Shown here piece after piece: positions 12,493 to 23,516 of a DNA stretch of 64,000 nucleotides; the first letter of the stretch is position 1; each line of letters begins with the position of its first letter. Both the position numbers and the translations under genes were made by a program. The notes beneath the pieces were generated by a model. That model was given only the letters and a program-made list of their open reading frames with translations, searched no databases and was not told where the DNA came from. Source of the stretch: Thinopyrum elongatum (Eukaryota; Streptophyta; Magnoliopsida; Poales; Poaceae); contig CM022301.1 of the NCBI GenBank assembly GCA_011799875.1, positions 218,866,296 to 218,930,295 on the forward strand, read 5' to 3'.

Positions 12493-13083
12493 ATGGCCAA
12501 CGCTAATGTTACCCTCAACTTCAACGCGTTCCTAGAGAAAAACAAGCTGAAAGACGATGGTAGCAACTATGCGGACTGGGTCCATAACCTGAGGATTATC
12601 CTCATAGCTGCCAAGAAATCATATGTCCTTGAAGCACCGTTAGGTGACCCACCTGCTCTCCCAGCACTGCCAGACGATTTGAACGTTTGGCAGACACGCA
12701 CCGATGATTACTCCTTCATTCAGTGCGGCATGCTCTTCAGCTTAGAACCGGGGCTCCAAAAGCGTTTTGAGCATCACGGAGCATATGAGATGTTCGAAGA
12801 GCTGAAAATGGTTTTCCAAGCTCATGCCCGGATCGAGAGATATGAAGTCTCCGATAAGTTCTACAGCTGTAAGATGGAGGAAAATAGTTCTGTCAGCGAG
12901 CACATACTCAAAATGTCTGGGTTGCACAGCCGCTTGTCTCAGCTGGGAGTTAATCTCCCGGATGACGCGGTCGTTGACAGAATCCTTCAGTCGCTTCCAC
13001 CTAGCTACAAGAGCTTCGTGATGAACTTCAACATGCAGGGGATGGAAAAGACCATTCCTGAGGTATATGCGATGCTGAAGTGA
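12493..13083 (+). CDS. Element C gag capsid region, ended by a TGA
   Basis: The start ATG 12493 (MANANVTLNF) aligns with the gag starts of A, B and D; an upstream in-frame ATG at 12466 is leader. The product is the virus-like-particle capsid part of a Copia polyprotein. The frame runs without break for 196 codons and stops at TGA 13081-13083. It then continues in the same frame into the nucleocapsid and pol. In A, B and D this point is a sense codon, so the stop is private to C. It could be a nonsense mutation, perhaps from a CGA codon, or allow occasional readthrough. Nothing nearby shows a recoding signal. Confidence 0.85.
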   Translation: MANANVTLNFNAFLEKNKLKDDGSNYADWVHNLRIILIAAKKSYVLEAPLGDPPALPALPDDLNVWQTRTDDYSFIQCGMLFSLEPGLQKRFEHHGAYEMFEELKMVFQAHARIERYEVSDKFYSCKMEENSSVSEHILKMSGLHSRLSQLGVNLPDDAVVDRILQSLPPSYKSFVMNFNMQGMEKTIPEVYAMLK

Positions 13084-16000
13084 GCGGAGACAGAGATCAG
13101 AAAGGAACATCAAGTGTTGATGGTGAATAAAACCACTAAGTTCAAGAAGGGCAAGGGTAAGAAGAACTTCAAGAAGGACGGCAAGGGAGTTTCCACGCCC
13201 GGTAAGCCAGCTGCCGGGAAGAAGTCGAAGAATGGACCCAAGCCTGAGACTGAGTGCTTTTATTGCAAGGGAAACGGTCACTGGAAGCGAAACTGCCCCA
13301 AGTACTTGGCGGACAAGAAGGCCGGCAATACCAAAGGTATATATGATATACATGTAATTGATGTGTACCTTACCAGCACTCGTAGTAGTTCCTGGGTATT
13401 TGATACCGGTGCGGTTGCTCATATTTGTAACTCAAAGCAGGAACTGCGGAATCAGCGTAGACTGGCAAAGGACGAGGTGACGATGCGCGTCGGGAATGGT
13501 TCCAAGGTCGATGTGATCGCCGTCGGCACGCTACCTCTGCATCTACCTACGGGATTAGTTTTAAACCTCAATAATTGTTATTTAGTACCAGCTTTGAGCA
13601 TGAACATTGTATCTGGATCTCGCTTAATGCGAGATGGCTACTCATTTAAATTTGAGAATAATGGTTGTTCTATTTATATGAGAGATATGTTTTATGGTCA
13701 TGCCCCGCTGGTGAATGGTTTATTTTTATTGAATCTCGAACGTGATGTTACACATGTTTATAATGTGAATGCCAAGAAATGCAAGGTTGATAACGATAGT
13801 CCCACATACTTGTGGCACTGCCGCCTTGGTCATATCGGTGTTAAACGCATGAAGAAACTCCATGCAGATGGACTTTTGGAGTCTCTTGATTATGAATCAT
13901 TTGACAGATGCGAACCATGCCTCTTGGGCAAGATGACCAAGACTCCGTTCTCCGGAACAATGGAGCGAGCAACCAACTTATTGGAGATCATACATACTGA
14001 TGTGTGTGGTCCAATGAGTGTTGAGGCTCGCGGTGGTTATCGTTATGTTCTCACCCTCACCGATGATTTGAGTAGATATGGGTATGTCTACTTGATGAAG
14101 CACAAGTCTGAGACCTTTGAAAAGTTCAAGGAATTTCAGAATGAGGTTGAGAATCAACGTGACAAGAAAATAAAGTTCTTACGATCAGTTCGTGGAGGAG
14201 AATATTTGAGTCATGAATTTGGCACGCACTTAAGGAAATGTGGAATTGTTTCACAACTCACGCCGCCTGGAACACCTCAGCGTAACGGTGTGTCCGAACG
14301 TCGTAATCGCACTCTATTGGATATGGTGCGATCTATGATGTCTCTTACTGATCTACCGCTATCTTTTTGGGGTTATGCTTTAGAGACTGCCGCATTCACT
14401 TTAAATAGGGCACCGTCAAAATCCGTTGAGACGACACCGTATGAATTATGGTTTGGGAAGAAACCTAAGCTGTCGTTTCTGAAAGTTTGGGGATGCGATG
14501 CTTATGTGAAGAAACTTCAACCAGAGAAGCTCGAACCCAAGTCGGAAAAATGCGTATTCATAGGATACCCTAAGGAAACTATTGGGTATACCTTCTACCT
14601 AAGATCCGAGGGCAAGATCTTTGTTGCCAGGAATGGATCCTTTCTAGAGAAAGAGTTTCTCTCGAAAGAAGTAAGTGGGAGGAAAGTGGAGCTTGATGAG
14701 ATGACCCTCGAACCGGAGAGTAGCGCAGCACAGGAAAATGTTTCTGTGGAGCCTGCACCGGCTAGAAAGGAAGTTAATGATAATGATCATGATCAAGCTA
14801 CCACTGAACTTCGAAGGTCCACAAGGACACGTTCCGCACCAGAGTGGTACGGCAATCCTGTCCTGGAAATCATGTTGTTAGACAACAGTGAACCTTCGAA
14901 CTATGAAGAAGCGATGGCGGGCCCGGATTCCGACAAATGGCTTGAAGCCATGAAATCCGAGATAGGATCCATGTATGAAAACGAAGTATGGACTTTGACT
15001 GACTTGCCCGATGATCAGCAAGCCATAGAAAATAAATGGATCTTTAAGAAGAAGACTGACGCGGATGGTAATGTGACCATCTATAAGGCTCGGCTTGTCG
15101 CTAAGGGTTATCGACAAGTTCAAGGGGTTGACTACGATGAGACTTTCTCACCCGTAGCGAAGCTGAAATCCGTCAGAATCATGTTAGCAATTGCCGCATA
15201 CTATGATTATGAGATATGGCAAATGGACGTCAAAACGGCATTCCTTAATGGTTTTCTTAAGGAAGAGTTGTATATGATGCAACCGGAAGGTTTTGTCGAC
15301 CCTGAGAATGCTGACAAGGTATGCAGGCTCCAGCGCTCAATCTATGGGCTGGTGCAAGCATCTCGGAGTTGGAACATTCGCTTTGATGAGATGATCAAAG
15401 CGTTTGGGTTCACACAGACTTATGGAGAAGCCTGTGTTTACAAGAAAGTGAGTGGGAGCTCTGTAGCATTTCTCATATTATATGTGGATGACATACTGCT
15501 GATGGGAAATGATATAGAATTCTTGGAAAGTATAAAGGCCTACTTGAATAAGTGTTTTTCAATGAAGGACCTTGGAGAAGCTGCTTATATATTAGGCATC
15601 AAGTTCTATAGAGATAGATCGAGACGCCTCATAGGTCTTTCGCAAAGCACATACCTTGATAAGATATTGAAGAAGTTCAATATGGATCAGTCCAAGAAGG
15701 GGTTCTTGCCTGTATTGCAAGGTGTGAAATTGAGCTCGGCTCAATGCCCGACCACGGCAAAAGATATAGAAGAGATGAGTGTCATCCCCTATGCCTCAGC
15801 CATAGGGTCTATTATGTATGCCATGCTGTGTACCAGACCTGATGTAAACCTTGCTGTAAGTTTGGTAGGTAGGTACCAAAGTAATCCCGGCAAGGAACAC
15901 TGGACAGCGGTCAAGAACATCCTGAAGTACCTGAAAAGGACTAAGGATATGTTTCTCGTATATGGAGGTGACGCAGAGCTCGTCGTAAAGGGTTACGTCG

Positions 16001-16464
16001 ACGCTAGCTTCGACACAGATCCGGATGACTCCAAGTCACAAACCGGATACGTGTATATTTTGAATGGTGGAGCGGTAAGCTGGTGCAGTTGCAAGCAAAG
16101 CGTCGTGGCGGGTTCTACATGCGAAGCGGAGTACATAGCAGCCTCGGAGGCAGCACACGAAGCAGTATGGATGAAGGAGTTCATCACCGACCTAGGAGTC
16201 ATTCCAGATGCGTCGGGTCCAATGGCTCTCTTCTGTGACAACACTGGAGCTATTGCCCTTGCCAAGGAGCCCAGGTTTCACAAAAGGACCAGGCATATCA
16301 AGCGTCGCTTCAACTCCATACGTGAACATGTTCAAGATGGAGACATAGATATTTGTAAAGTGCACACGGATTTGAATGTAGCAGATCCGTTGACTAAACC
16401 TCTTTCACGAGCAAAACATGATCAACACCAGTACTCTATGGGTGTTCGATTCATCACAATGTAA
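13084..16464 (+). CDS. Element C nucleocapsid-pol: protease, integrase, RT, RNase H
   Basis: One open frame in phase with gag; its first internal ATG is 13114. Numbered from ATG 12493: zinc knuckle CFYCKGNGHWKRNC at 255-268, protease VFDTGA with Asp 304, integrase zinc site HCRLGH...CEPC, integrase first Asp 503 (HTDVCGP), Glu 602 (SERRNR), RT YVDD at 997-1000, and RNase H with DASFD near 1169 and CEAEYIA near 1210. The second integrase acid, expected 36 residues before Glu 602, is Val 566 (SVRGGEY) where A and D have SDRGGEY. Integrase should therefore be inactive although every other domain looks whole. Integration by C would need help from another copy, or the change arose after insertion. 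Confidence 0.93.
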   Translation, partial: AETEIRKEHQVLMVNKTTKFKKGKGKKNFKKDGKGVSTPGKPAAGKKSKNGPKPETECFYCKGNGHWKRNCPKYLADKKAGNTKGIYDIHVIDVYLTSTRSSSWVFDTGAVAHICNSKQELRNQRRLAKDEVTMRVGNGSKVDVIAVGTLPLHLPTGLVLNLNNCYLVPALSMNIVSGSRLMRDGYSFKFENNGCSIYMRDMFYGHAPLVNGLFLLNLERDVTHVYNVNAKKCKVDNDSPTYLWHCRLGHIGVKRMKKLHADGLLESLDYESFDRCEPCLLGKMTKTPFSGTMERATNLLEIIHTDVCGPMSVEARGGYRYVLTLTDDLSRYGYVYLMKHKSETFEKFKEFQNEVENQRDKKIKFLRSVRGGEYLSHEFGTHLRKCGIVSQLTPPGTPQRNGVSERRNRTLLDMVRSMMSLTDLPLSFWGYALETAAFTLNRAPSKSVETTPYELWFGKKPKLSFLKVWGCDAYVKKLQPEKLEPKSEKCVFIGYPKETIGYTFYLRSEGKIFVARNGSFLEKEFLSKEVSGRKVELDEMTLEPESSAAQENVSVEPAPARKEVNDNDHDQATTELRRSTRTRSAPEWYGNPVLEIMLLDNSEPSNYEEAMAGPDSDKWLEAMKSEIGSMYENEVWTLTDLPDDQQAIENKWIFKKKTDADGNVTIYKARLVAKGYRQVQGVDYDETFSPVAKLKSVRIMLAIAAYYDYEIWQMDVKTAFLNGFLKEELYMMQPEGFVDPENADKVCRLQRSIYGLVQASRSWNIRFDEMIKAFGFTQTYGEACVYKKVSGSSVAFLILYVDDILLMGNDIEFLESIKAYLNKCFSMKDLGEAAYILGIKFYRDRSRRLIGLSQSTYLDKILKKFNMDQSKKGFLPVLQGVKLSSAQCPTTAKDIEEMSVIPYASAIGSIMYAMLCTRPDVNLAVSLVGRYQSNPGKEHWTAVKNILKYLKRTKDMFLVYGGDAELVVKGYVDASFDTDPDDSKSQTGYVYILNGGAVSWCSCKQSVVAGSTCEAEYIAASEAAHEAVWMKEFITDLGVIPDASGPMALFCDNTGAIALAKEPRFHKRTRHIKRRFNSIREHVQDGDIDICKVHTDLNVADPLTKPLSRAKHDQHQYSMGVRFITM

Positions 16465-16485
16465 CTAGATTATTGACTCTAGTAC

Positions 16486-16496
16486 AAGTGGGAGAC
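16486..16496 (+). promoter_or_regulatory. Polypurine tract of element C
   Basis: AAGTGGGAGAC lies directly before the 3' LTR, where plus-strand DNA synthesis is primed. The same tract is seen at 30438-30448 in D, and in altered form before the 3' LTRs of A and B. Confidence 0.85.
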
Positions 16497-18233
16497 TGTT
16501 GGAAATATGCCCTAGAGGCAATAATAAAATGGTTATTATTATATTTCCTTGTTCATGATAATTGTCTGTTATTCATGCTATAATTGTGTTATCCGGAAAT
16601 CGTAATACATGTGTGAATACATAGACCACAACATGTCCCTAGTAAGCCTCTAGTTGACTAGCTCGTTGATCAATAGATGGTTGCGGTTTCCTGACCATGG
16701 ATATTGGATGTCATTGATAACGGGATCACATCATTAGGAGAATGATGTGATGGACAAGACCCAATCCTAAGCCTAGCACTAGATCGTGTAGTTCGTTTGC
16801 TAAAGCTTTTCCAATGTCAAGTAACTTTTCCTTAGACCATGAGATTGTGCAACTCCCGGATACCGTAGGAGTGCTTTGGGTGCACCAAACGTCACAACGT
16901 AACTGGGTGGCTATAAAGGTGCACTACGGGTATCTCCGAAAGTATCTGTTGGGTTGGCACGAATCGAGACTGGGATTTGTCACTCCATGTAACGGAGAGG
17001 TACCTCTGGGCCCACTCGGTAGGACATCATCATAATGAGCTCAATGTGATCAAGGAGTTGTTCACGGGATGATGTGTTACGGAAACGAGTAAAGAGACTT
17101 GCCGGTAACGAGATTGAACAAGGTATCGAGATACCGACGATCGAATCTCGGGCAAGTATCGTACCGATAGACAAAGGGAATTGCGTACGGGATTGATTGA
17201 ATCCTCGACATCGTGGTTCATCCGATGAGATCATCGAGGAGCATGTGGGAGCCAACATGGGTATCCAGATCCCGCTGTTGGTTATTGACCGGAGAGTCGG
17301 CTCGGTCATGTCTGCGTGTCTCCCGAACCCGTAGGGTCTACACACTTAAGGTTCGGTGACGCTAGGGTTATAGAGATATTAGTATGCGGTAACCCGAAGG
17401 TTGTTCGGAGTCTCGGATGAGATCCTGGACGTCACGAGGAGTTCCGGAATGGTCCGGAGGTAAAGATTTATATATGGGAAGTCCTATTTTGGCCACCGGA
17501 AAATGTTCGGGATTTTTCGGTATTGTACCGAGAAGGTTCTAGAAGGTTCCGGAGTGGGGCCCACCTGCATGGGGGGACCCACATGAACGTGGGTAGTGGG
17601 GGCAAGGCCCCACACCCCTAGTCAAGGCGCACCAAGATTCCTCCTTAGAAGGAATAAGATCATATCCCGAAGGGATAAGATCAAGATCCCTAAAAAAGGG
17701 GGATAACAATCGGTGGGGAAGGGAAAGGATGGGATTTCTTTCCTTCCACCTTTGCCAACGCCCCAATGGACTTGGAGGGGAAGAAACCAGCCCCCTCCAC
17801 CCCTATATATAGTGGGGAGGTGCATGGGAGAAACAGCTCAGCCCCTGGCGCCTCCCTCTCCCTCCCGTGACACCTCTTCCTCCTCCAGTAGCGCTTGGCG
17901 AAGCCCTGCTGAAATCCCGCTGCTTCCACCACCACACCGTCGTGCTGCTGGATCTCCATCAACCTCTCCTCCCCCCTTGCTGGATCAAGAAGGAGGAGAC
18001 GTCTCTGCTCCGTACGTGTGTTGAACGCGGAGGTGCCGTCCGTTCGGCGCTCGGTCATCGGTGATTTGGATCACGACGAGTACGACTCCATCAACCCCGT
18101 TCTCTTGAACGCTTCCGCTCGCGATCTACAAGGGTATGTAGATACACTCCCCTCTCACTCGTTGCTAGATGACACCATAGATTGATCTTGGTGATGCGTA
18201 GAAAATTTTAAAATTCTGCTACGTTCCCCAACA
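16497..18233 (+). repeat. Element C 3' LTR
   Basis: A 1737-bp LTR nearly identical to 9473-11207. The length difference comes from a GT duplication (GATGTGTTACGG here, GATGTTACGG in the 5' copy). It ends in CCCCAACA at 18233 and is followed by the duplicated GTTCG. Confidence 0.96.
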
Positions 18234-18238
18234 GTTCG

Positions 18239-21200
18239 GTTGCTAATATTTGTAACGCAAAACAGGAGCTGCAGAATAAACGGATACTAGCTAAGGACGA
18301 GGCAACGATGCGCGTTGGAAATGACTCCAAGGTTGATGTGATCACCGTCGGCACGCTCCCTCTACGTCTACCTTCGAGATTAGTTTTAAACCTAAATAAT
18401 TGTTATTTGGTGCCTACGTTAAGCATGAACATTACATCTGGATCTTGTTTGTTGCGAGACGGTTGTTCATTTAAGTCAGAGAATAATGGTTGTTCTATTT
18501 ATATTGATAATATCTTTTATGGTCATGCACCCCTTGTGAATGGTTTATTCTTATTGAATCTCGATCATAGTGATACACATATTCATAATATTGATGCCAA
18601 AAGATGCAAAGTTAATGATGATAGTACCACATACTTGTGGTACTGCCGCTTAGGTCATATTGGTGTAAAGCGCATGAAGAAACTCCATGCTGATGGACTT
18701 TTGGAATAACTTGATTATGAATCATTTGAAACATGTGAACCATGCCTCATGGGCAAGATAACTAAAACCCCGTTTTCCGGAACATTGGAGCGGGCAAGTG
18801 ACTTATTGGAAATAATATATACTGATGTATGTGATCCGATGAGTGTGGAAGCGTGCGGTGGATATCATTATTTTCTTACCTTCACGGATGATTTGAGTAG
18901 ATATGGGTATATTTACTTAATGAAACACAAGCCTGAAACATTTGAAAAGTTCAAAGAATTTTAGAATGAAGTGGAGAATCATCGTAACAAGAAAATAAAT
19001 TTCTATGATCTGATCATGGAGGTGAATATTTGAGTAACAAGTTTGGCACGCATTTAAGACAATGTGGAATTGTTTCACAACTCACGCCACCTGGAACACC
19101 ACAGCATAACGGTGTGTCTGAACGTCGTAATCGTACTTTATTGGATATGGTGCATTCTATGTTGTCTCTTACCGATTTGCCACTATCATTTTGGTGTCAT
19201 GCATTAGTGACAACCGCATTCACTTTAAATAGGGCACCATCTAAATCCGTTGAGACGACACCATATGAGTTATGGTTTCGCAAGAAACCTAAGTTGTCGT
19301 TTCTTAAAGTTTGGGGATGCGACGCTTATGTCAAGAGGCTTCAGCCTGATAATCTCAAACCCAAAGCGGAGAAGTGTGTCTTCATAGGATACCCGAAACA
19401 GACCGTTGGGTATACCTTCTACCACAGATCTGAAGGCAAAGTCTTTGTTGCCAAGAATGGGTCCTTTCTACAGAAGGAGTTTCTCTCGAAAGAAGTGAGT
19501 GGGAGGAAAGTAGAACTTGATGAGGTAATCATACCTTCTCTCGAATTGGAGAGTAGCACATCACGGAAAACAGTTCCCGTGATGCCTACACCAACAAGAG
19601 AGGAAGCTGATGATGATGATCATGAAACTTTAGATCAATTTACTACCAAACTTCGTAGGTCGACCAGGACACGCTCCGTACCAGAGTGGTACGGTAATCC
19701 CGTCCCGGAAGTAATGTTGTTAGACAACGGCGAACCTATGAACTATGAAGAAGCAATGATGAGCCCGGATTCCGACAAATGGCTTGAGGCCATGAAATCC
19801 AAGATAGGATCCATGTATGAGAACAAAGTATGGACTTTAGTGGACCTGCCCGATGACTGGCAGACCATTGAGAACAAATGGATCTTTAAGAAGAAGACAT
19901 ACACGGATGGTAATGTCACCGTCTATAAAGCTCGACTTGTCGCAAAGGGTTTTTGACAAATTCAATGAGTTGACTACGAGGAGACTTTCTCACCCGTAGC
20001 GATGCTTAAGTCTGTTAGAATTATGTTAGCAATTGCTGCATATTACGACTATGAAATCTGGCAAATGGACGTCAAAAGAACGTTCCTTAATAGGTTCCTT
20101 AAAGAAGAGCTGTATATGATGCAACCGGAAGGTTTTATCGATCCTAAGGATGCTAACAAGGTATGCAAGCTCCCGCGATCCATCTATGGACTGGTGCAAG
20201 CATCTCGGAGTTGCAATATACACTTTGATGAGGCGATCAAAGCTTTTAGTTTTATACAAACTTACGGAGAAGCTTGTATTTACAAGAAAGTGGGTGGGAG
20301 CTGTGTAGCATTTCTAATATTATATGTGGATAACATATTTTTGATTGGAAATGATATAGAATTTCTAGAAAGAATAAAAGGCTATTTGAACAAGAGTTTT
20401 TCAATGAAATACCTGGGTGAAGCTGCTTACATATTGGGTATTAAGATCTATAGAGATAGATCGAGACACCTAATAGGACTTTCACAAAGCACATACATTG
20501 ACAAGATTTTGAAGAAGTTCAAACTGGATCAATCGAAGAAGGGGTTCTTGCCTATGTTGCAAGGTATGAAGTTGAGTCAGACTCAAAGCCCAACCACGAT
20601 AGAAGAAAGCGAAAGGATGAAGGTCATCCCCTATGCCTCAACCATAGGCTCTATAATGTATGCCATGCTGTTTACCAGACCTGATGTGTGCCTTGCCATA
20701 AGTCTGGCAGGGAGGTACCAAAGTAATCCAGGAGTGGATCACTGGACAGCGGTCAAGAATATCCTTAAGTACCCGAGGAGGACTAAGGACATGTTTCTCG
20801 TTTATGGAGGTCACAAAGAGCTCGTCATAAAGGGTTACGTCGATGCTAGCTTTGACACTGATCCGGATGACTCGAAGTCACAAACTAGATACGTATTTAT
20901 TTTAAATGGTGGAGCAGTTAGTTGGTGCAGTTCCAAGCAGATCGTTGTAGCGGGATCTACATGTGAAGCGGAGTATATAACTGCTTCGGAAGCAGCGCAA
21001 GGAGTCTCGATGAAGCAGTTCATATCTGACCTAGGGGTGATACCTAGTGCATTGAATCCAACAACTATCTTCTTTGACTACACTGGTGCTATTGCCATTG
21101 CCAAGGAGCCCAGGTTTCACAAGAAGACCAAGCACATCAAACGCCGCTTCAACTCCATTTGCAATTACATTAAGGATGGAGACATAGAACTTTGCAAAGT

Positions 21201-21303
21201 ACATACAGATTTGAATGTGGCAGACCCGTTGACTAAACCTCTTCCACGAGCAAAACATGATCAGCACCAGGACTCCATGGGTGTTAGATTCATTACAATG
21301 TAA
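18239..21303 (+). pseudogene. Element B pol (rest), disrupted
   Basis: Continues element B exactly after C's target duplication. The protease tail and integrase run to a TAA at 18707-18709. A second integrase piece (18749-18964) ends at TAG, and a 1-nt deletion near 19005 follows. Integrase end and RT start lie at 19030-19956, which ends at TGA. RT and RNase H lie at 20002-21303, ending VRFITM. The RT motif reads YVDN near 20324, so a metal-binding Asp is lost in addition to the stops. Several RNase H residues also differ from the other copies. This is the most decayed copy here. Confidence 0.93.
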
Positions 21304-21336
21304 ACTAGATTATTGACTCTAGTGCAGGTGGGAGAC

Positions 21337-23071
21337 CATTGGAAATATGCCCTAGAGGCAATAATAAAATGGTTATTATCATATTTCCTGATCATGATAA
21401 ATGTTTATTATTCATGCTAGAATTTTATTTACTGGAAACTTAAATACATGTGTGAATACATAAACTACACTATGTCCCTAGTAAGCCTCTACTAGACTAG
21501 CTCATTTATCAAAGATGGTTAAGGTTTCCTAACTATAGACATGAGTTGTCATTTGATAACGGGATCACATCACTAGGAGAATGATGTGATGGACAGACCC
21601 AACCGTAAGCTTAGCATTAGATCGTTTAGTCATTTGCTACAACTTTCTTCATGCCAAGTATCAGTTCCTTAGACCATGAGATCATGCCACTCCCGGACAT
21701 TGGAGGAATACTTTGTGCGCTATCAAACGTCACTTCGTAACTGGGTGATCATAAAGGTGCTCTACAGGTATCTTCAAAGGTGTCTGTTGGGTTGTGTGGA
21801 TCGAGACTGGGATTTGTCACTCCGTGTGACGGAGAGATATCTCTGGGCCCTCTCGGTAATACAAAATCACAAGAAGCTTCATGTGCCTAATGAGTTTAGT
21901 CACGGGATCTTGTATTACGGAATGAGTAAAGAGACTTGCCGGTAACGAGATTGAACTAGGTATGGAGATACCGACGATTGAATCTCGGGCAAGTAACATA
22001 TCGCTGGACAAAGGGAATTGCATACGGGATTAATTGAATCCTCGACATCGTAGTTCAACCAATAAAGATCTTCGTTGAATATGTAGGAACCAATATGGGC
22101 ATCATCTAGGTCCCGCTATTGATTATTGACCGGAGAGGAGTCTCGGTCATGTCTGCATGTTCCGAACCCGTAGGGTCGCACGCTTAACGTTCGATAGTGC
22201 TAGGGTAGTAATGAGATATTAATAGTGGAAAGTCCGAAGGTTGTTCGGAGTCCCGGATGGGGTCCGGGATATCACGAGGAGCCCCGGAATGGTCCGGAGG
22301 TAAATATTTATATATGGGAAGTCATATTTTGGGTTTCGGAAAAAGTTTGGTTTTTTCGGTATTGTACCGGGAAGGTTCTAGAAGGTTCCGGGGGTTCCAC
22401 CATGGAGCCCAACGACCTGGGAAGGGCCCACATGGACTGAGGGGTGGGGCTACAACCCACACGGGCTGGCCGCACCATTCCCCAAGGCACATGTTGTTTA
22501 AATCTAGAGATATGGTCTTATGTCTAAATCTAAAGGGTTGAATTTAGAGATAAGATGTTATCTCCAAGTTTAAAGGGATTTCTCCCATGTGACCGACCCT
22601 AGGAGTGCTTTGGACGCCCTCCCCTGCCCCTAGCCTATATATAGAGGGGGAGGCGCATGGGGGCGGCCACCCCTTCACCCTTGCCCATTGCCTCTCCCAA
22701 CTCCTCCCACGTTCCTCCGGTACGCGCTTGGCGAAGCCCTACCGGAATTCCGCTACTGCCACCACCACCATACGGCCGTGCTGGTTCTGATCTCATCTAC
22801 CTCCTCTTTCTCGCTTGCTGGATCAAAAAGGAGAGGACGCCATCGAGCTGAACGTGTTCTAATCTCGGAGGTGTCGTCCGTTCGGCACTAGATCGGATTG
22901 GATCGCGATTCGATCGTGAAGAGTACGACTACATCAACCGCATTATGATGCTAACGCTTTTGGTCTACAAGGGTATGTAGACACACTCTCCTCTGGTTGC
23001 TATACATCTCCTAGATTAGATCTTGGGTGTTCCTAGGAATTTTTTTGATTTTCATGCTTCGTTCCCCATCA
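21337..23071 (+). mobile_element. Element B 3' LTR, decayed ends
   Basis: Begins after GGTGGGAGAC. Its termini are changed: CATTGG for TGTTGG at 21337 and CCCCATCA for CCCCAACA at 23071. Length about 1735 bp. TATA-like CCTATATATAGAGG lies near 22634-22647. U3 content resembles element C, not A or D. The matching 5' LTR is outside the window, so its target duplication cannot be checked. Confidence 0.85.
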
Positions 23072-23516
23072 CTTAGGGTGGTGCGCATCTGACCACGACA
23101 GTGGGGTGCTGGTCTCCCAGTACCGACGGCAGATGGCGACCTTGACGTTGGGTTGGAAGCGTGGCGTGACCGCCGAAGGGGAGATGGAGAAGGATGCCGG
23201 CGAGGTGGAATGGTTGGCTGGGCTTCCAGACGAGGCGGGCGACGACCCCGCCTCGTGGTCGTGCTTGGTTTTCTTGCCGGGATGCCACTTCCAGAACCCC
23301 ATGGCCGGTGGGTAGCGAGGTGGGCGGCGACGCTAGGCTAGGGTTTGCTGCCTGGGAGGGAGGGAGCAATGGATATGGTGGGGAAGTGGAAGTGGAAGTG
23401 GGAGTCCATGGCTTCGCCATAAAAAAGGACGTGGCCGGGGCCGTCTGGCTGACCGGCGGGCCCGCCCATCCGTGTGCATTGACTGAGGTAGGTGGGACGT
23501 AGTTGGACGACCGACA
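23072..23516 (-). mobile_element. Remnant DNA-transposon-like DNA left of element D
   Basis: GC-rich, non-LTR sequence between B and D. Minus-strand frames of 115 and 77 codons overlap here, rich in Pro and Ser, and I do not recognise them. The same block resumes after D at 32123. Its right part ends in GCGTTGGAGTTGGCC, the kind of terminus seen on Harbinger-like elements in Triticeae. I infer one transposon split by D; family and left end are uncertain. Confidence 0.45.

Larger units (their letters stand above)
9473..18233 (+). mobile_element. Complete Copia element C (BARE1/WIS/Angela group)
   Basis: An intact insertion of 8761 bp with 5-bp target duplications GTTCG at 9468-9472 and 18234-18238. 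Both LTRs run TGTTGG to CCCCAACA. The 5' LTR is 1735 bp and the 3' LTR 1737 bp; by eye they differ at about nine bases plus one 2-bp indel (about 0.5%). At the grass rate often used for LTRs (1.3e-8 per site per year) this suggests insertion about 0.2 million years ago. It sits in the protease region of element B, in the same orientation. Primer site, polypurine tract, zinc knuckle, protease, integrase, RT and RNase H are all present. Confidence 0.97.

Noticed and set aside
14878..15123. Minus-strand ORF in Copia RT, also seen at 4309-4554 and 28825-29073
   Set aside because: A recurrent antisense shadow of the conserved RT frame; its conservation follows from the sense strand.
23106..23502. 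+ strand ORFs of 62-102 codons
   Set aside because: Three phases overlap over the same GC-rich transposon remnant without any domain or splice support.
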